Assembly (NCBI GenBank): GCA_016716135.1
Contig: JADJWX010000016.1
Coordinates: 1-64,000, forward strand
Source: Lewinellaceae bacterium
Lineage (GTDB): Bacteria > Bacteroidota > Bacteroidia > Chitinophagales > Saprospiraceae
Length of the DNA stretch: 64,000 bases
Direction: 5' to 3'
Below are positions 31,162 to 39,106 of this stretch, in pieces. How positions within the stretch are numbered: the stretch's first letter is position 1; each line of letters opens with the position of its first letter. The translations under genes and the position numbers were made by a program. Under the pieces are notes generated by a model that saw nothing but the letters and a program-made list of their open reading frames with translations, searched no databases and was not told the origin of the DNA.

Positions 31162-31509
31162 TTATGCGTCGCGCCCGTCGTGGCGCATCCGCTCTCTTTC
31201 AGTACAGTCACGACAAATAATCCTGCCGGTCATTTCAAGCGAAAAAACATCGTATTCATCAACTGCATCGTAAAACTCCTGCTCTGTCAAGAACCATTTT
31301 TGCCAGAACATTTCTTCGGTTGGGTAATACAACTTTTGCCCGTTCCGTGTGCCTTTGCCCCATTTCCAATGGGAATCGTGTTCGCATGGATATTTTTTCG
31401 GTATTTTAATTTGATTACCGTCTTCATCTGTCCAATCCAGTTTTGCCTGGTTGACAGGTACTGGCGCTATGTAGCGCCCTCTTGATACTCCACAAACTGC
31501 CCCGCACAT
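31162..31509 (-). CDS. Unknown 115-residue protein
   Basis: Not recognised. It is hydrophilic and rich in Trp, Lys and Asp, with the dispersed pairs CEHDSHWKWG and CRDCTERERMRHDG that could bind zinc. It has no membrane helix. It lies 3 bp after the membrane protein at 31513 in a run of small unrelated genes. Confidence 0.45.
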   Translation of the reverse strand: MCGAVCGVSRGRYIAPVPVNQAKLDWTDEDGNQIKIPKKYPCEHDSHWKWGKGTRNGQKLYYPTEEMFWQKWFLTEQEFYDAVDEYDVFSLEMTGRIICRDCTERERMRHDGRDA

Positions 31510-31512
31510 AAG

Positions 31513-31836
31513 CTACCTTCTATTTGATTTAATGATTTCACGAACATCTTTGCGGATGAGATGGTCTTCCCAAAGGCTCCAAACGTGAATTGCAACACCT
31601 GCTAAGACGATAATGACTTGCAGCTGCCCATCAAATGATAGCCAGCTGCTTCGAGGCAGCGGCATGGGTGCCAAGAAGTTTTTCCAAAACAAAAAAGCAG
31701 CAAGCCCAAGCATTGCCGTCCTGAAAAGCCCGTCCAGTTTAGATTTGGCTCCATAACCAAGGCCAAAGAAATATTGCCAATCCCAAAAAGACAGCAACAC
31801 GTTTAAGATTGTGAGTATAGTTTTTGTTGTTTCCAT
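31513..31836 (-). CDS. Small membrane protein with three predicted helices
   Basis: 107 residues with hydrophobic segments around 8-28 (ILNVLLSFWDWQYFFG), 39-55 (FRTAMLGLAAFLFW) and 73-90 (LQVIIVLAGVAIHVWSLW), ending in a basic tail. The layout resembles small phage holins, but no family is recognised. Confidence 0.5.
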   Translation of the reverse strand: METTKTILTILNVLLSFWDWQYFFGLGYGAKSKLDGLFRTAMLGLAAFLFWKNFLAPMPLPRSSWLSFDGQLQVIIVLAGVAIHVWSLWEDHLIRKDVREIIKSNRR

Positions 31837-31850
31837 ATTTGCAACGACGT

Positions 31851-32498
31851 TTACATAGAAAAAGTAGGCAAACCAGCAACCTTACCCCCATCAAGATAAG
31901 TAGCAGAAAACCTGAACTCTGGGTTTGCCAAATAGCGCGGATCAGTTTTGAGCAGCTTGATAAATTCAATGTGCTCCGCCCAATGCAGCCGGACCGAACA
32001 CCCCAGCGAGAACATGCCCACAAACTTTGCCACGTAGCCCGGCCGGGTTCCGTGGTGATTGATACCCGTTGCCGGCATAATCGGGTCCCTGGTGCGCTTG
32101 AAATCCCGGTTTCGATCCCGGCAAACCAGAATTGGTGCGCACTGCACAAGCGCCGGATGGTTAGGAGTCTTGTGGTATCCGATTTTCCAGCGTTCTTGGT
32201 ATTGGGTGAGTTGTACCCGCGCTACGCCGCCCAGTTTGATCGCCCTGGCACTAAAGGTTGCCAGCACCCCCGGCTCGGTAGTGCATACTGCCTGATGAAT
32301 GATTTCCGGCTCGCCGGCGCTGTTGAACTGCAGGAGCAAGCCCAGATCATTGAAGCGGTCTGCTTCGTCTGCGTTGGGCTTGCCGTCGAGGTCGGCGCCT
32401 TCAACATAAATGATGTTTTTTTCTCCGGGATTTCGGAAAAGTTTGTAGCCCATGCGTTCCATGTAGGCTACGACTTTCTTTGCGTATTGATTGCTCAT
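31851..32498 (-). CDS. L,D-transpeptidase (YkuD)-like protein
   Basis: 215 residues, no signal peptide. ATGINHHGT (His148/His149) and FSLGCSVR (Ser164, Cys167) resemble the YkuD active site HxxG...S(H/x)GC with its nucleophilic cysteine. YHKTPNHPALVQC precedes the motif. Such proteins cut or form peptidoglycan cross-links, and phage-borne versions act as wall hydrolases. Without a signal peptide it would need lysis or a virion to reach the wall. Family assignment is by motif and moderately sure. Confidence 0.55.
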   Translation of the reverse strand: MSNQYAKKVVAYMERMGYKLFRNPGEKNIIYVEGADLDGKPNADEADRFNDLGLLLQFNSAGEPEIIHQAVCTTEPGVLATFSARAIKLGGVARVQLTQYQERWKIGYHKTPNHPALVQCAPILVCRDRNRDFKRTRDPIMPATGINHHGTRPGYVAKFVGMFSLGCSVRLHWAEHIEFIKLLKTDPRYLANPEFRFSATYLDGGKVAGLPTFSM

Positions 32499-32580
32499 TG
32501 GAGTCTGTTTTTAGGTTTCACTATGGTTAATTACACTTATAACTCGACAAGGAACCCCATTCAATTGCCATTAACTGTGG

Positions 32581-32721
32581 TCAGGCATTTGTGCCGTTTT
32601 TTCTTGCTTTCCACCAGTTGACCAATACAATCCCGATGGAAATAAATATCAGGGCCAGTGACAGCGCGAGTATTGGATGTTTTTTAAGCCATTCAGGATT
32701 CATAAATAGTAGCTGTATCAT
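32581..32721 (-). CDS. 46-residue single-helix membrane protein
   Basis: Reads MIQLLFMNPEWLKKHPI, then a helix LALSLALIFISIGIVLVNWW and a basic tail KARKNGTNA. The start overlaps the stop of the rhodanese gene by 4 nt (ATGA), supporting co-translation. It belongs to the set of tiny membrane proteins spread along this element; the function is unknown. Confidence 0.6.
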   Translation of the reverse strand: MIQLLFMNPEWLKKHPILALSLALIFISIGIVLVNWWKARKNGTNA

Positions 32722-33065
32722 GTTTCGATAAGTTTGGGTAATTTGACTGTGGAGCCGACTTTTTGTATCCAGCCGGTGTACAAGCCGTTTTTTAACTCCC
32801 GCACATCGGTGAAGCCCAGCTTATGGAGTTCGCTTGCTGCTTTCACAGTCCGTTTACTTCCCGTTGGGCGAAGGCAGCATACAACCGTGAGCACAGCTTT
32901 GTGCGGCATTAATTGCGCTGCATAGCGGCTGATTTGATTAAAAGGTATTTGGTTTCCTCCGGCATCGAAGCTCCGGTGTCTGTATGCCTCCCGCACATCG
33001 ATGCAAAGCACCGGATGACCGGCTTCTGAAAGCGCAAGTATTTCATTCCAGGAGATAGTTTTCAT
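32718..33065 (-). CDS. Single-domain rhodanese-like protein
   Basis: 115 residues. The N-terminus KTISWNEILALSEAGH is followed by LCIDVRE, typical of rhodaneses, and by a loop VVCCLRPTGSKRT in which Cys63 or Cys64 would be the active-site cysteine. Rhodaneses move sulfane sulfur or act as regulatory modules. It has no signal peptide. It sits among membrane-anchored structural-type proteins, an odd place for a sulfurtransferase. Confidence 0.75.
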   Translation of the reverse strand: MKTISWNEILALSEAGHPVLCIDVREAYRHRSFDAGGNQIPFNQISRYAAQLMPHKAVLTVVCCLRPTGSKRTVKAASELHKLGFTDVRELKNGLYTGWIQKVGSTVKLPKLIET

Positions 33066-33067
33066 AT

Positions 33068-33853
33068 TCAGAGGTCATTGATAAACTGACTGCTTTTGCC
33101 GTCGCAGCGCATAATCCCTTTGGTGATTAAAGTATCCGGCAAGCCGCCCAAAGCACTGTTCAGGTATTCAATGGCCGGTTTGCGGCCGTACCATCCGCTA
33201 AGCCCTATGGCATTGGTTTTTGAGGGTTCGATGTTCACCGCTTTAAAGAATCCTTTGACCCGCGAAATCATCGCCGGCGTCCAGTCGGCTTTTGAGATTC
33301 CAAAGGTTGCACGTACCTCATCACTGGGCGCGTCTTTTCCGTCTTTGTAAGTCGGTTGCAGCCAGTTGCCGGACGTGAATGACAGGCAAAACGGCGGTTT
33401 GGGGATGTTGCCTGCCGGGATGCTCACGATTGTATCGCAACGTTTGGAGCTTTGGATAACGAGCAAATCCGGTAATTGCCCGTCCTGGCTGTCCAGGTAC
33501 TTCCAAATCAAATCTGCCCCGAAATACTTCAGGGTAAAGTCTGATGGCTCCACGTCGACCGCTACGAAAAAGCCTCGCAGCCGGGCTTCAAAATCCGCCG
33601 TCCATTCTTCATCCGGCACTTTCAGGTAATCTTTGGCGCCAGGCGATGTGAGTGCCGTTTTGTATTTGGGCAGGTTTGCGGGAACCTTTTGACATGGCAT
33701 CGGGCCAGTGCCCATTTTGTCCCTTTTATCGTCGGTATTCTGTTCATTTGGCGTTTCGCCTTGCGTGTCCGTTCTTTTCAAGAACAGCGCGAGTGCCGCC
33801 ACGATAATGGCAACAACTACAAGTGCAGTCAGTACGATTTCCCGGAGTTTCAT
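33068..33853 (-). CDS. Membrane-anchored protein with two tandem repeats
   Basis: 261 residues: an N-terminal helix (IVLTALVVVAIIVAALALFL), a polar linker, then two related halves. The first has EEWTADFEARLRGFFVAVDV and ends LPDLLVIQSSKRCDTIVS. The second has WTPAMISRVKGFFKAVNI and ends LPDTLITKGIMRCDGKSS. The RCDTI tag recurs in the anchored protein at 44718. The bulk should face the periplasm or virion exterior. No family is recognised. Confidence 0.55.
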   Translation of the reverse strand: MKLREIVLTALVVVAIIVAALALFLKRTDTQGETPNEQNTDDKRDKMGTGPMPCQKVPANLPKYKTALTSPGAKDYLKVPDEEWTADFEARLRGFFVAVDVEPSDFTLKYFGADLIWKYLDSQDGQLPDLLVIQSSKRCDTIVSIPAGNIPKPPFCLSFTSGNWLQPTYKDGKDAPSDEVRATFGISKADWTPAMISRVKGFFKAVNIEPSKTNAIGLSGWYGRKPAIEYLNSALGGLPDTLITKGIMRCDGKSSQFINDL

Positions 33854-34128
33854 TTTTTACTTCGAAATAGGATGATCAGTAATAGCATGATGACAATTCC
33901 AAGTCCAGCATAAATCAGCAAGGTGTCGGTAGCACGTCGATTCTCATTTATTGCCGCAAGCGGGTCCTGAAATGCAGGTCTGGCGTTGAGCAATTGTTGG
34001 AAGTACGCCTGGGTTGCTATAATGCCTGGGGCAAGCGCAGTTTGTATCAAACCAAACATGCTCGATAAAGCATTGGCAATAGCCGATACCGGGTCGCTTC
34101 CGCCACCATTTAGCCCCTGTTGTTCCAT
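33850..34128 (-). CDS. 92-residue protein with C-terminal membrane helix
   Basis: A Gly/Ala-rich N-terminal region with moderately hydrophobic segments (ANALSSMFGLIQTALAPG) is followed by a helix LLIYAGLGIVIMLLLIILF and a basic RSKK end. It overlaps the downstream gene by 4 nt and the upstream Cys-rich gene by 19 nt. Its layout is like small membrane coat proteins, but no family is recognised. Confidence 0.5.
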   Translation of the reverse strand: MEQQGLNGGGSDPVSAIANALSSMFGLIQTALAPGIIATQAYFQQLLNARPAFQDPLAAINENRRATDTLLIYAGLGIVIMLLLIILFRSKK

Positions 34129-34548
34129 ACGATTACGATCAATACGAGTATGATTGCCCCAATAAAAATTAGTGCGTTCCTGGTTTGGGAATTAGAGGCC
34201 TCCGCAGCCTTTTTTTACTTTGTCGTTTGCGGTCTCCTTTCCATCCGGTATGGCACAGATGGTCACACCAAAATAATCTACGAGCGCAACCGGATCGAAG
34301 TTGGCGCACAGGTATTCATCCGGCGTCGGGTATCTCGATGGCCACTTGGGGTCATTGCTCGACCGGTGGCAGTGGCCCAGGCACACGTCATACAAAGCGA
34401 ATCCCGAAGGCCCAAGGGCCTTTAGGTTGCTGCAACTTTCTTCAAAACACCGTTGAACTCTCCGGCAGTTCTCGCGCCGCTTTTTGCTTAAAAGGTGTTT
34501 CCAGCCGCAGTTATCATCCGGGCATATATCGTGGCCGCATTTTGCCAT
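34110..34548 (-). CDS. Cys-rich protein with C-terminal membrane helix (frameshifted)
   Basis: About 145 residues after repair. The N-terminal part has at least ten cysteines (CGHDICPDDNCGW, CRRVQRCFEESCSN, YDVCLGHCHRSS) that could form disulfides or bind metal. An A7 run at about 34209-34215 ends the printed frame in CGGL. With A6 the frame continues as KKAAEASNSQTRNALIFIGA and a helix IGAIILVLIVIVW, ending at 34110. The start overlaps the preceding 41-residue gene (TAATG). Confidence 0.55.
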
Positions 34549-34673
34549 TACGCTTGGTTTTTACGCTTCCAATACCAAAAGGCCAGTCCGCTTGCAGCGA
34601 GAATGCCTACGCCGATCAGAAGCCATTTTTTCCAGCAAAAGCAGGTATCGGAATCTGTTGAGCATGTACACAT
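34548..34673 (-). CDS. 41-residue Cys-rich single-helix membrane protein
   Basis: Reads MCTCSTDSDTCFCWKK, then a helix WLLIGVGILAASGLAFWYW and a basic tail KRKNQA. Four of the first thirteen residues are Cys. The stop shares one base with the start of the next Cys-rich gene. Not recognised; one of the tiny membrane proteins of the element. Confidence 0.6.
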   Translation of the reverse strand: MCTCSTDSDTCFCWKKWLLIGVGILAASGLAFWYWKRKNQA

Positions 34674-34693
34674 AGGTCAAATTTTAAGGGTGA

Positions 34694-35041
34694 TTAGTTT
34701 GAAGGGGCTGCCGCCGATTTGCCGCGCAAAAACAAGACGAGCACGATCAGAACCAGGAATCCAAGGACAATCCATACCCAAACAGGTATCGAGGATTTTG
34801 CCGGTGGCGTGGGCTGTGGTCCACCCGGCGCCGGCGCAGGCTGTTGGGTATTCTTGCTCGCGCCCCAAACAGAGCCGACTCCTATCAAAATATCCGGGAG
34901 GTTTTTATTGACCCCATCCCAAAACCCGCCGCTCTTTTTTTCCTGGGGCAAGGGCGTTCCGTCAGGAGCTACGCCGGAATCGTTCCCGAAGGCATAGACG
35001 CAGCTGCCGTTCACTTCTATGTAACCTGTTGGACAAGCCAT
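34694..35041 (-). CDS. 115-residue protein with C-terminal membrane helix
   Basis: A short Cys-bearing N-terminus (MACPTGYIEVNGSCVYAFG) resembles a disulfide-bonded loop, followed by a Gly/Asn region, a Pro-rich spacer (PAPAPGGPQPTPPAK) and a helix VWVWIVLGFLVLIVLVLFL. The spacer suggests a tethered head on a stalk. No family is recognised. Confidence 0.55.
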   Translation of the reverse strand: MACPTGYIEVNGSCVYAFGNDSGVAPDGTPLPQEKKSGGFWDGVNKNLPDILIGVGSVWGASKNTQQPAPAPGGPQPTPPAKSSIPVWVWIVLGFLVLIVLVLFLRGKSAAAPSN

Positions 35042-35063
35042 TGGAGTACTTTTTTGAGGTTAA

Positions 35064-35774
35064 CTAATGTCGTTTTGCCTTCGCGCCTATCGGGAGCAAA
35101 AACCCGCCTTCAATCATCCAGGACTTGGCAACCGGAGCATAGTTAATAGCGCCATAAGCGCCTTTCCAGGATGATTGAAGGCCGTATGTCAGCCCAGGGT
35201 TTTGTGTCGACCAACCGACCTTGGCGCCAAGTTGCAACGGCCCGTCAGACAATCCTTTGGCCCATGCTGCCGACAAGGCCGGAAGCATATCCAAACGAAC
35301 GGTTTTCGTTTCGTGCCGGCAGTCGCCTTCGATGACAACGAATTGAAGCGAATCGAACTGCACCCCCGCGAGGTATTTATACGTGCATTTGCCATTTTCT
35401 CCTTTTGTCTGGCCTTCAAACAATTTGACATCTTCGCTCCATTCATGCTCGGCAAACAGAATCAAAACTGGCGTATCGACGGGCGCAGGCGACGTGTCAA
35501 TTGACCTGTCTTGAATGGTAATCGAATCGTAGCGGTAGATGATTTTTTGCAACTTGGCCTCCAGCAATTTTTTCAAACTGGGGTCGGCAAGGAGTAGATT
35601 TTGCAAATCCTCATCCGTCCGCGGCAGAATCCATTCGGTTAGGGTGTCGTTCTTCGGGACGTAAATCGTCTCGATGATCTTTTTAGCATCATCCCGGCAC
35701 CCGCCGCGAAGGAATAAGGCGCTTGCTGCCAGGGCTGCGTACAAAAAGATGTTTTTCAGAGCCTCGTTTTTCAT
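35064..35774 (-). CDS. Membrane-anchored or lipid-modified unknown protein
   Basis: About 236 residues from MKNEALKNIFLYAALAASAL; the longer frame to 35861 overlaps the upstream gene. The N-terminal hydrophobic segment ends FLRGGC, a possible but atypical lipobox. A helical region (LQNLLLADPSLKKLLEAKLQ) follows. The C-terminal ~80 residues are Gly-rich with repeated strands (LQLGAKVGWSTQNPGLTYG) and end in a basic AKAKRH, like an outer-membrane-type beta region. The function is unknown. Confidence 0.5.
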   Translation of the reverse strand: MKNEALKNIFLYAALAASALFLRGGCRDDAKKIIETIYVPKNDTLTEWILPRTDEDLQNLLLADPSLKKLLEAKLQKIIYRYDSITIQDRSIDTSPAPVDTPVLILFAEHEWSEDVKLFEGQTKGENGKCTYKYLAGVQFDSLQFVVIEGDCRHETKTVRLDMLPALSAAWAKGLSDGPLQLGAKVGWSTQNPGLTYGLQSSWKGAYGAINYAPVAKSWMIEGGFLLPIGAKAKRH

Positions 35775-35809
35775 CGGTTGATGAATTTTGGTTGTTTCGG
35801 TTTCAGGCG

Positions 35810-36283
35810 CTACCCGGCCGGTTTCACGCTTTTGAAGAAGTTCCATTCCTTGCCCAACCAACCGCCGACCATCGGCAACAGGTACTTCAAGGCATTGTAG
35901 ATTAAACCGGCGTATGCGAAATTGGGCAGGAATTGTTTCAGGACGTATTCAAAACTCTCCGGGGTCAGGAAGCCCAGTTTAAAGGTGCCGGCGCCGGCAA
36001 TCACCAGCAAGGCAGCCGCGGCGCTTCGGACAAAACTCATTTTGATGCTGCGAAGGCCCGGAATCAAGCCGGCAAAAAGTCCAAGCAAAATGGTGATGGC
36101 AACTTCGACGCCCGAAGTGGCTTCGGGCGAAATGAAAGACGCTGGATCATTCGGATCGAAAATGGAAAGGCTGTCGATGGCTGCGCCCAGGCTATCGGGG
36201 CCGGCGAGCACAGGGCAAACAAATGCAAAGACGAATACTTGGGCCGTCAAGGCGATTTTCAGGGAATTGCGGAAGAATTTCAT
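35810..36283 (-). CDS. Exported multi-helix membrane protein
   Basis: 157 residues. A signal peptide (cleavage after CPVLAG) precedes a short acidic region and about three hydrophobic segments: VEVAITILLGLFAGLIPG, SAAAALLVIAGAGTF and FAYAGLIYNALKYLLPMVGG. Small helical membrane proteins of this kind occur in virion membranes and secretion systems; no family is recognised. Confidence 0.5.
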   Translation of the reverse strand: MKFFRNSLKIALTAQVFVFAFVCPVLAGPDSLGAAIDSLSIFDPNDPASFISPEATSGVEVAITILLGLFAGLIPGLRSIKMSFVRSAAAALLVIAGAGTFKLGFLTPESFEYVLKQFLPNFAYAGLIYNALKYLLPMVGGWLGKEWNFFKSVKPAG

Positions 36284-36327
36284 GTAAATGGTGTTTTTAG
36301 CGGTGAATGGTTTGTTGAATATGCGGT

Positions 36328-36687
36328 TTATTTGGGCGATTCGCCCTCGTTTTGTTCCGGGTTTCCGGGTTCATTGATCATGTCCAACGTTGCCTCCTCC
36401 ACCCTATCGGCGGCTTTATCGGCGAACTTGGTAAAGCGTAGCATCCAATGCTGGCAGGTTGCGCCCAAAACCGAGGTGATGCTGCACACGACATTCGCCG
36501 GCCATTGTGGAAAGACATAGTGCAAAATGCTGCCGGCGATAAAGCCAACTGTGCCGGCCAGCCCTATGCTTGCGAACATTCCAGCCCAGGACATTTGCCG
36601 GGCAAAAACTCTTGGAATAGACATAAATACCCATCCAAAAACGGCGGCGGCTACGTGCGCAATGGTATCTTGAAGGTTCTCGAACAT
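36328..36687 (-). CDS. Holin-like membrane protein
   Basis: 119 residues with hydrophobic stretches at about 10-25 and 32-60 (FASIGLAGTVGFIAGSILHY) and a charged Glu/Pro-rich tail. Size and topology fit a phage holin or a small virion membrane protein. It lies immediately downstream of the fibre genes. No specific family could be named. Confidence 0.45.
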   Translation of the reverse strand: MFENLQDTIAHVAAAVFGWVFMSIPRVFARQMSWAGMFASIGLAGTVGFIAGSILHYVFPQWPANVVCSITSVLGATCQHWMLRFTKFADKAADRVEEATLDMINEPGNPEQNEGESPK

Positions 36688-36704
36688 GATTTTTATAGTG
36701 ATTT

Positions 36705-38790
36705 TTACTTGCGCACATTGGTTACTATCGTGAAGCCAGCGCCGCTTAGATATAAGTGCCTCGCTGAGGTACCAGCCGATTTTACGATTTGAACATGCTG
36801 CCCTAAATTTGAAGTTGGAATATTCGTCGTTATGGTCCCAACGCTTACACCGTCGATAAACCCTTCTACCAAACTGCCATTGGGGTCTATGACTATTTTC
36901 AGGGATTGCGGCGAACTACTACTTGTTGTTGGCGCCGTACCCGTATTGATTACGGTCTCTGTATTGCTCGATCTGGACACAAATTGATAATTGCCAGTGT
37001 TTACGCCATCCGTGTATCTGAAATACACACCATGCGCAGGATCGGACAGGGCATTTGAACTGAGCCAGCCAGCGCGAATAGTATAGGTCTCCGTTCCGTC
37101 GGACAAGTCGCTTACATGAATAGTATGATTGCTTGTAAAATATGTTTGGGATGATGAAGCGACAAAAGCGCCTGGAGAGCCAATATTTCCGCCACCCGTT
37201 GATGAAGAGCTCGTTGAAATTCCTGAAGCCGCAAATGGGCTTGAACCCAGACCACTTCCGCTACCGCCACTATTGGTTTTATTATAGAAGTCTGCGCTGC
37301 TTGTACCAGTACTCCCGTTGACGCCGTGTCGCCAATACACTACCGTCACAAATTCAGGCCGGCTGCTCAGACTTGGCCGGGTCAGGCATCTCCAGCGACT
37401 GCTTGAGTTGTCATAGTAGAGCTGGACTCCTCGCCTGGAAAAATAAAAACGTCGTCGCCATCGAAAGCAAACCGGTTACTTGCTGAGGAGGATGCCGACT
37501 CATTTTTTAAAAGGATCGTGTAACTTCCAATATTGAGCAAAGTGATTGTCCGATTACTTGCTCCACCGGCCAATCCAGTTATCTTACGAAATGTGCCATC
37601 CGTACTGAGCCGTAGTACCGCGGCAGTTGAAAGCCCGGATGGATTGTAGTCGTTTTGATCTGACGTGATCTGGGATGGGGTAATTTCTTCCGTGTACGAA
37701 CTTCCACCGCCCGATCCGAATTGAACCCATGCGGACCCATCGTATCCCTCGAATTTGTTGTCCGAAGTGTTAAATCGGAGAATGGCTTGGTTCGCCGCAG
37801 GCCTTTGCGCCGTACTACCAAGCGGTAAGCGGATAGCGCTATTTCCAGTTATGTCTAATCGGTACGCCGGCGCCGCAGTGCCAATGCCAACGTTTCCGTC
37901 GTCGCGCACCGAAAAGCCCAAAGCGCCGCTCGTGTTATAGACACTTAAAGCATTTGTAGCCGAAGTATTCCCCAATCCCACAACACCCAGCCGGGGCATT
38001 ACTTCGGGTACCGTGCCGTTTCCGATGAGGTTGTACCCCCCTACCGTTTCCAAACCCCACAAATTGGCCGCGCTGACGGCGTTGGCAGCCAGGTATAGCA
38101 TCCGGGTTTTACCGTTGGCGCCGCCCGTCTGGTTGATCGTGCCGACTACCTCCACCATATTCATCACCGCATTGCCACTTGTCGGTGCAAAACCGCCTTC
38201 GATGGAAACCAAGGCCGTTGCGCCGGATGTAGCTGTCGACACGACCGAAGACGGTTGATACAGTCGGGCGTCCAAAACAAATGCCGATCCGTAATCGAAG
38301 CTCAGTCTGCCCAGGCCAGCTCCCTGGAAGTATCCGCCATTGGTTACCCGGCTGCGTTCGTTGTCGCCGCTGTCAAAGGCCTGAAAGGCATAAGTCGTAT
38401 TCGTTGTGTTGCTTCCTTTTACCACGATCCGGCCGGTTCCTGAAAGCGGTTGTCCTACCTGGAGTTTTACCCCTGCATTGTCCCAGTTCAGGTTTGCAGA
38501 GCCTCCGAGCGCGCTTGTGTTGTTGAATTGAATGTTTCCGGTACTGCCGCCCAAGGCGAGGCTGATGGTGTTGCCGGATATGGATATGCCCGTCGAGCCG
38601 GACAGAAAATTTTCTGCATCAGTCCATGCGGTTGCCCCACTGCTGTTCGTCACCATAGTCGACTATTGGTACCAGACGGCCGTAGCAGCCGGGTAGCATC
38701 CACCTTTGTGACTTGCCCCCATACTACTGACGCCGCTGCCAGTACAAGCAGCAGTGAAAGTTTTATTTTTTGGATGATGTTGTTTCGCAT
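36705..38790 (-). CDS. Sec-exported tail-fibre-like protein A (two frameshifts)
   Basis: About 695 residues after repair. A signal peptide (KLSLLLVLAAASVVWGQ) and the fibre start VTKVDATRLLRPSGTNSRL at 38790 lead, after a shift near 38650, into GISISGNTISLALGG repeats. Then follow VRDDGNVGIGTAAPAYRLDI, a TSDNKFEGYDGSAW segment and a beta region. A second shift near 37430 leads to LYYDNSSSRWRC and a lectin-like C-terminal part. Such modules are typical of phage tail fibres in Bacteroidota. Fibres are normally cytoplasmic proteins, so the signal peptide implies export before assembly or surface display. Paralogous N-termini occur in the next fibre genes. Confidence 0.7.
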
Positions 38791-39098
38791 TTTCGGGCCT
38801 TTTCGATTATGTCAAGAAGGGTTCGTTTTTCTTCGCGGGCAACGGCCAGTTGTCGCCGCAAAACGACCAGGCGTTCGAGCAATCCGATCTCCGTTTCCAG
38901 CGCAATTACCTCGTCTGACTTTTGAATCAGGTTGACTTGCACTTGAGCCGTGTCGAATGGAACGCGAAGTCCGTTTTGGACAAAGAAGAATGAACTGTCT
39001 TGCTTTTCAATCTGGTAGTCGCCGCCTGCAATCTGGCAGACTCCGAATTTGCTGAATAAGAACAGCGTGATAATGGCGGTGGCAATGAATGGCTTCAT
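38763..39098 (-). CDS. Exported coiled-coil protein between fibre genes
   Basis: 111 residues: a signal peptide (FIATAIITLFLFSKFGVCQ), a short beta-like segment and a C-terminal coiled coil (ALETEIGLLERLVVLRRQLA). It overlaps fibre gene A by 28 nt. It may trimerise or anchor the neighbouring fibres, but this is inferred from position. Confidence 0.55.
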   Translation of the reverse strand: MKPFIATAIITLFLFSKFGVCQIAGGDYQIEKQDSSFFFVQNGLRVPFDTAQVQVNLIQKSDEVIALETEIGLLERLVVLRRQLAVAREEKRTLLDIIEKARKCETTSSKK

Positions 39099-39106
39099 GG
39101 TAAATC

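Noticed and set aside
31132..31168. Integron attC site
   Set aside because: The repeat is too short, the core does not match RYYYAAC/GTTRRRY, and there is no integrase.
34200..34220. Programmed frameshift at the A7 run
   Set aside because: The required shift is +1 relative to the printed frame, not the -1 of A-rich slippery sites, and similar indels occur throughout the window.
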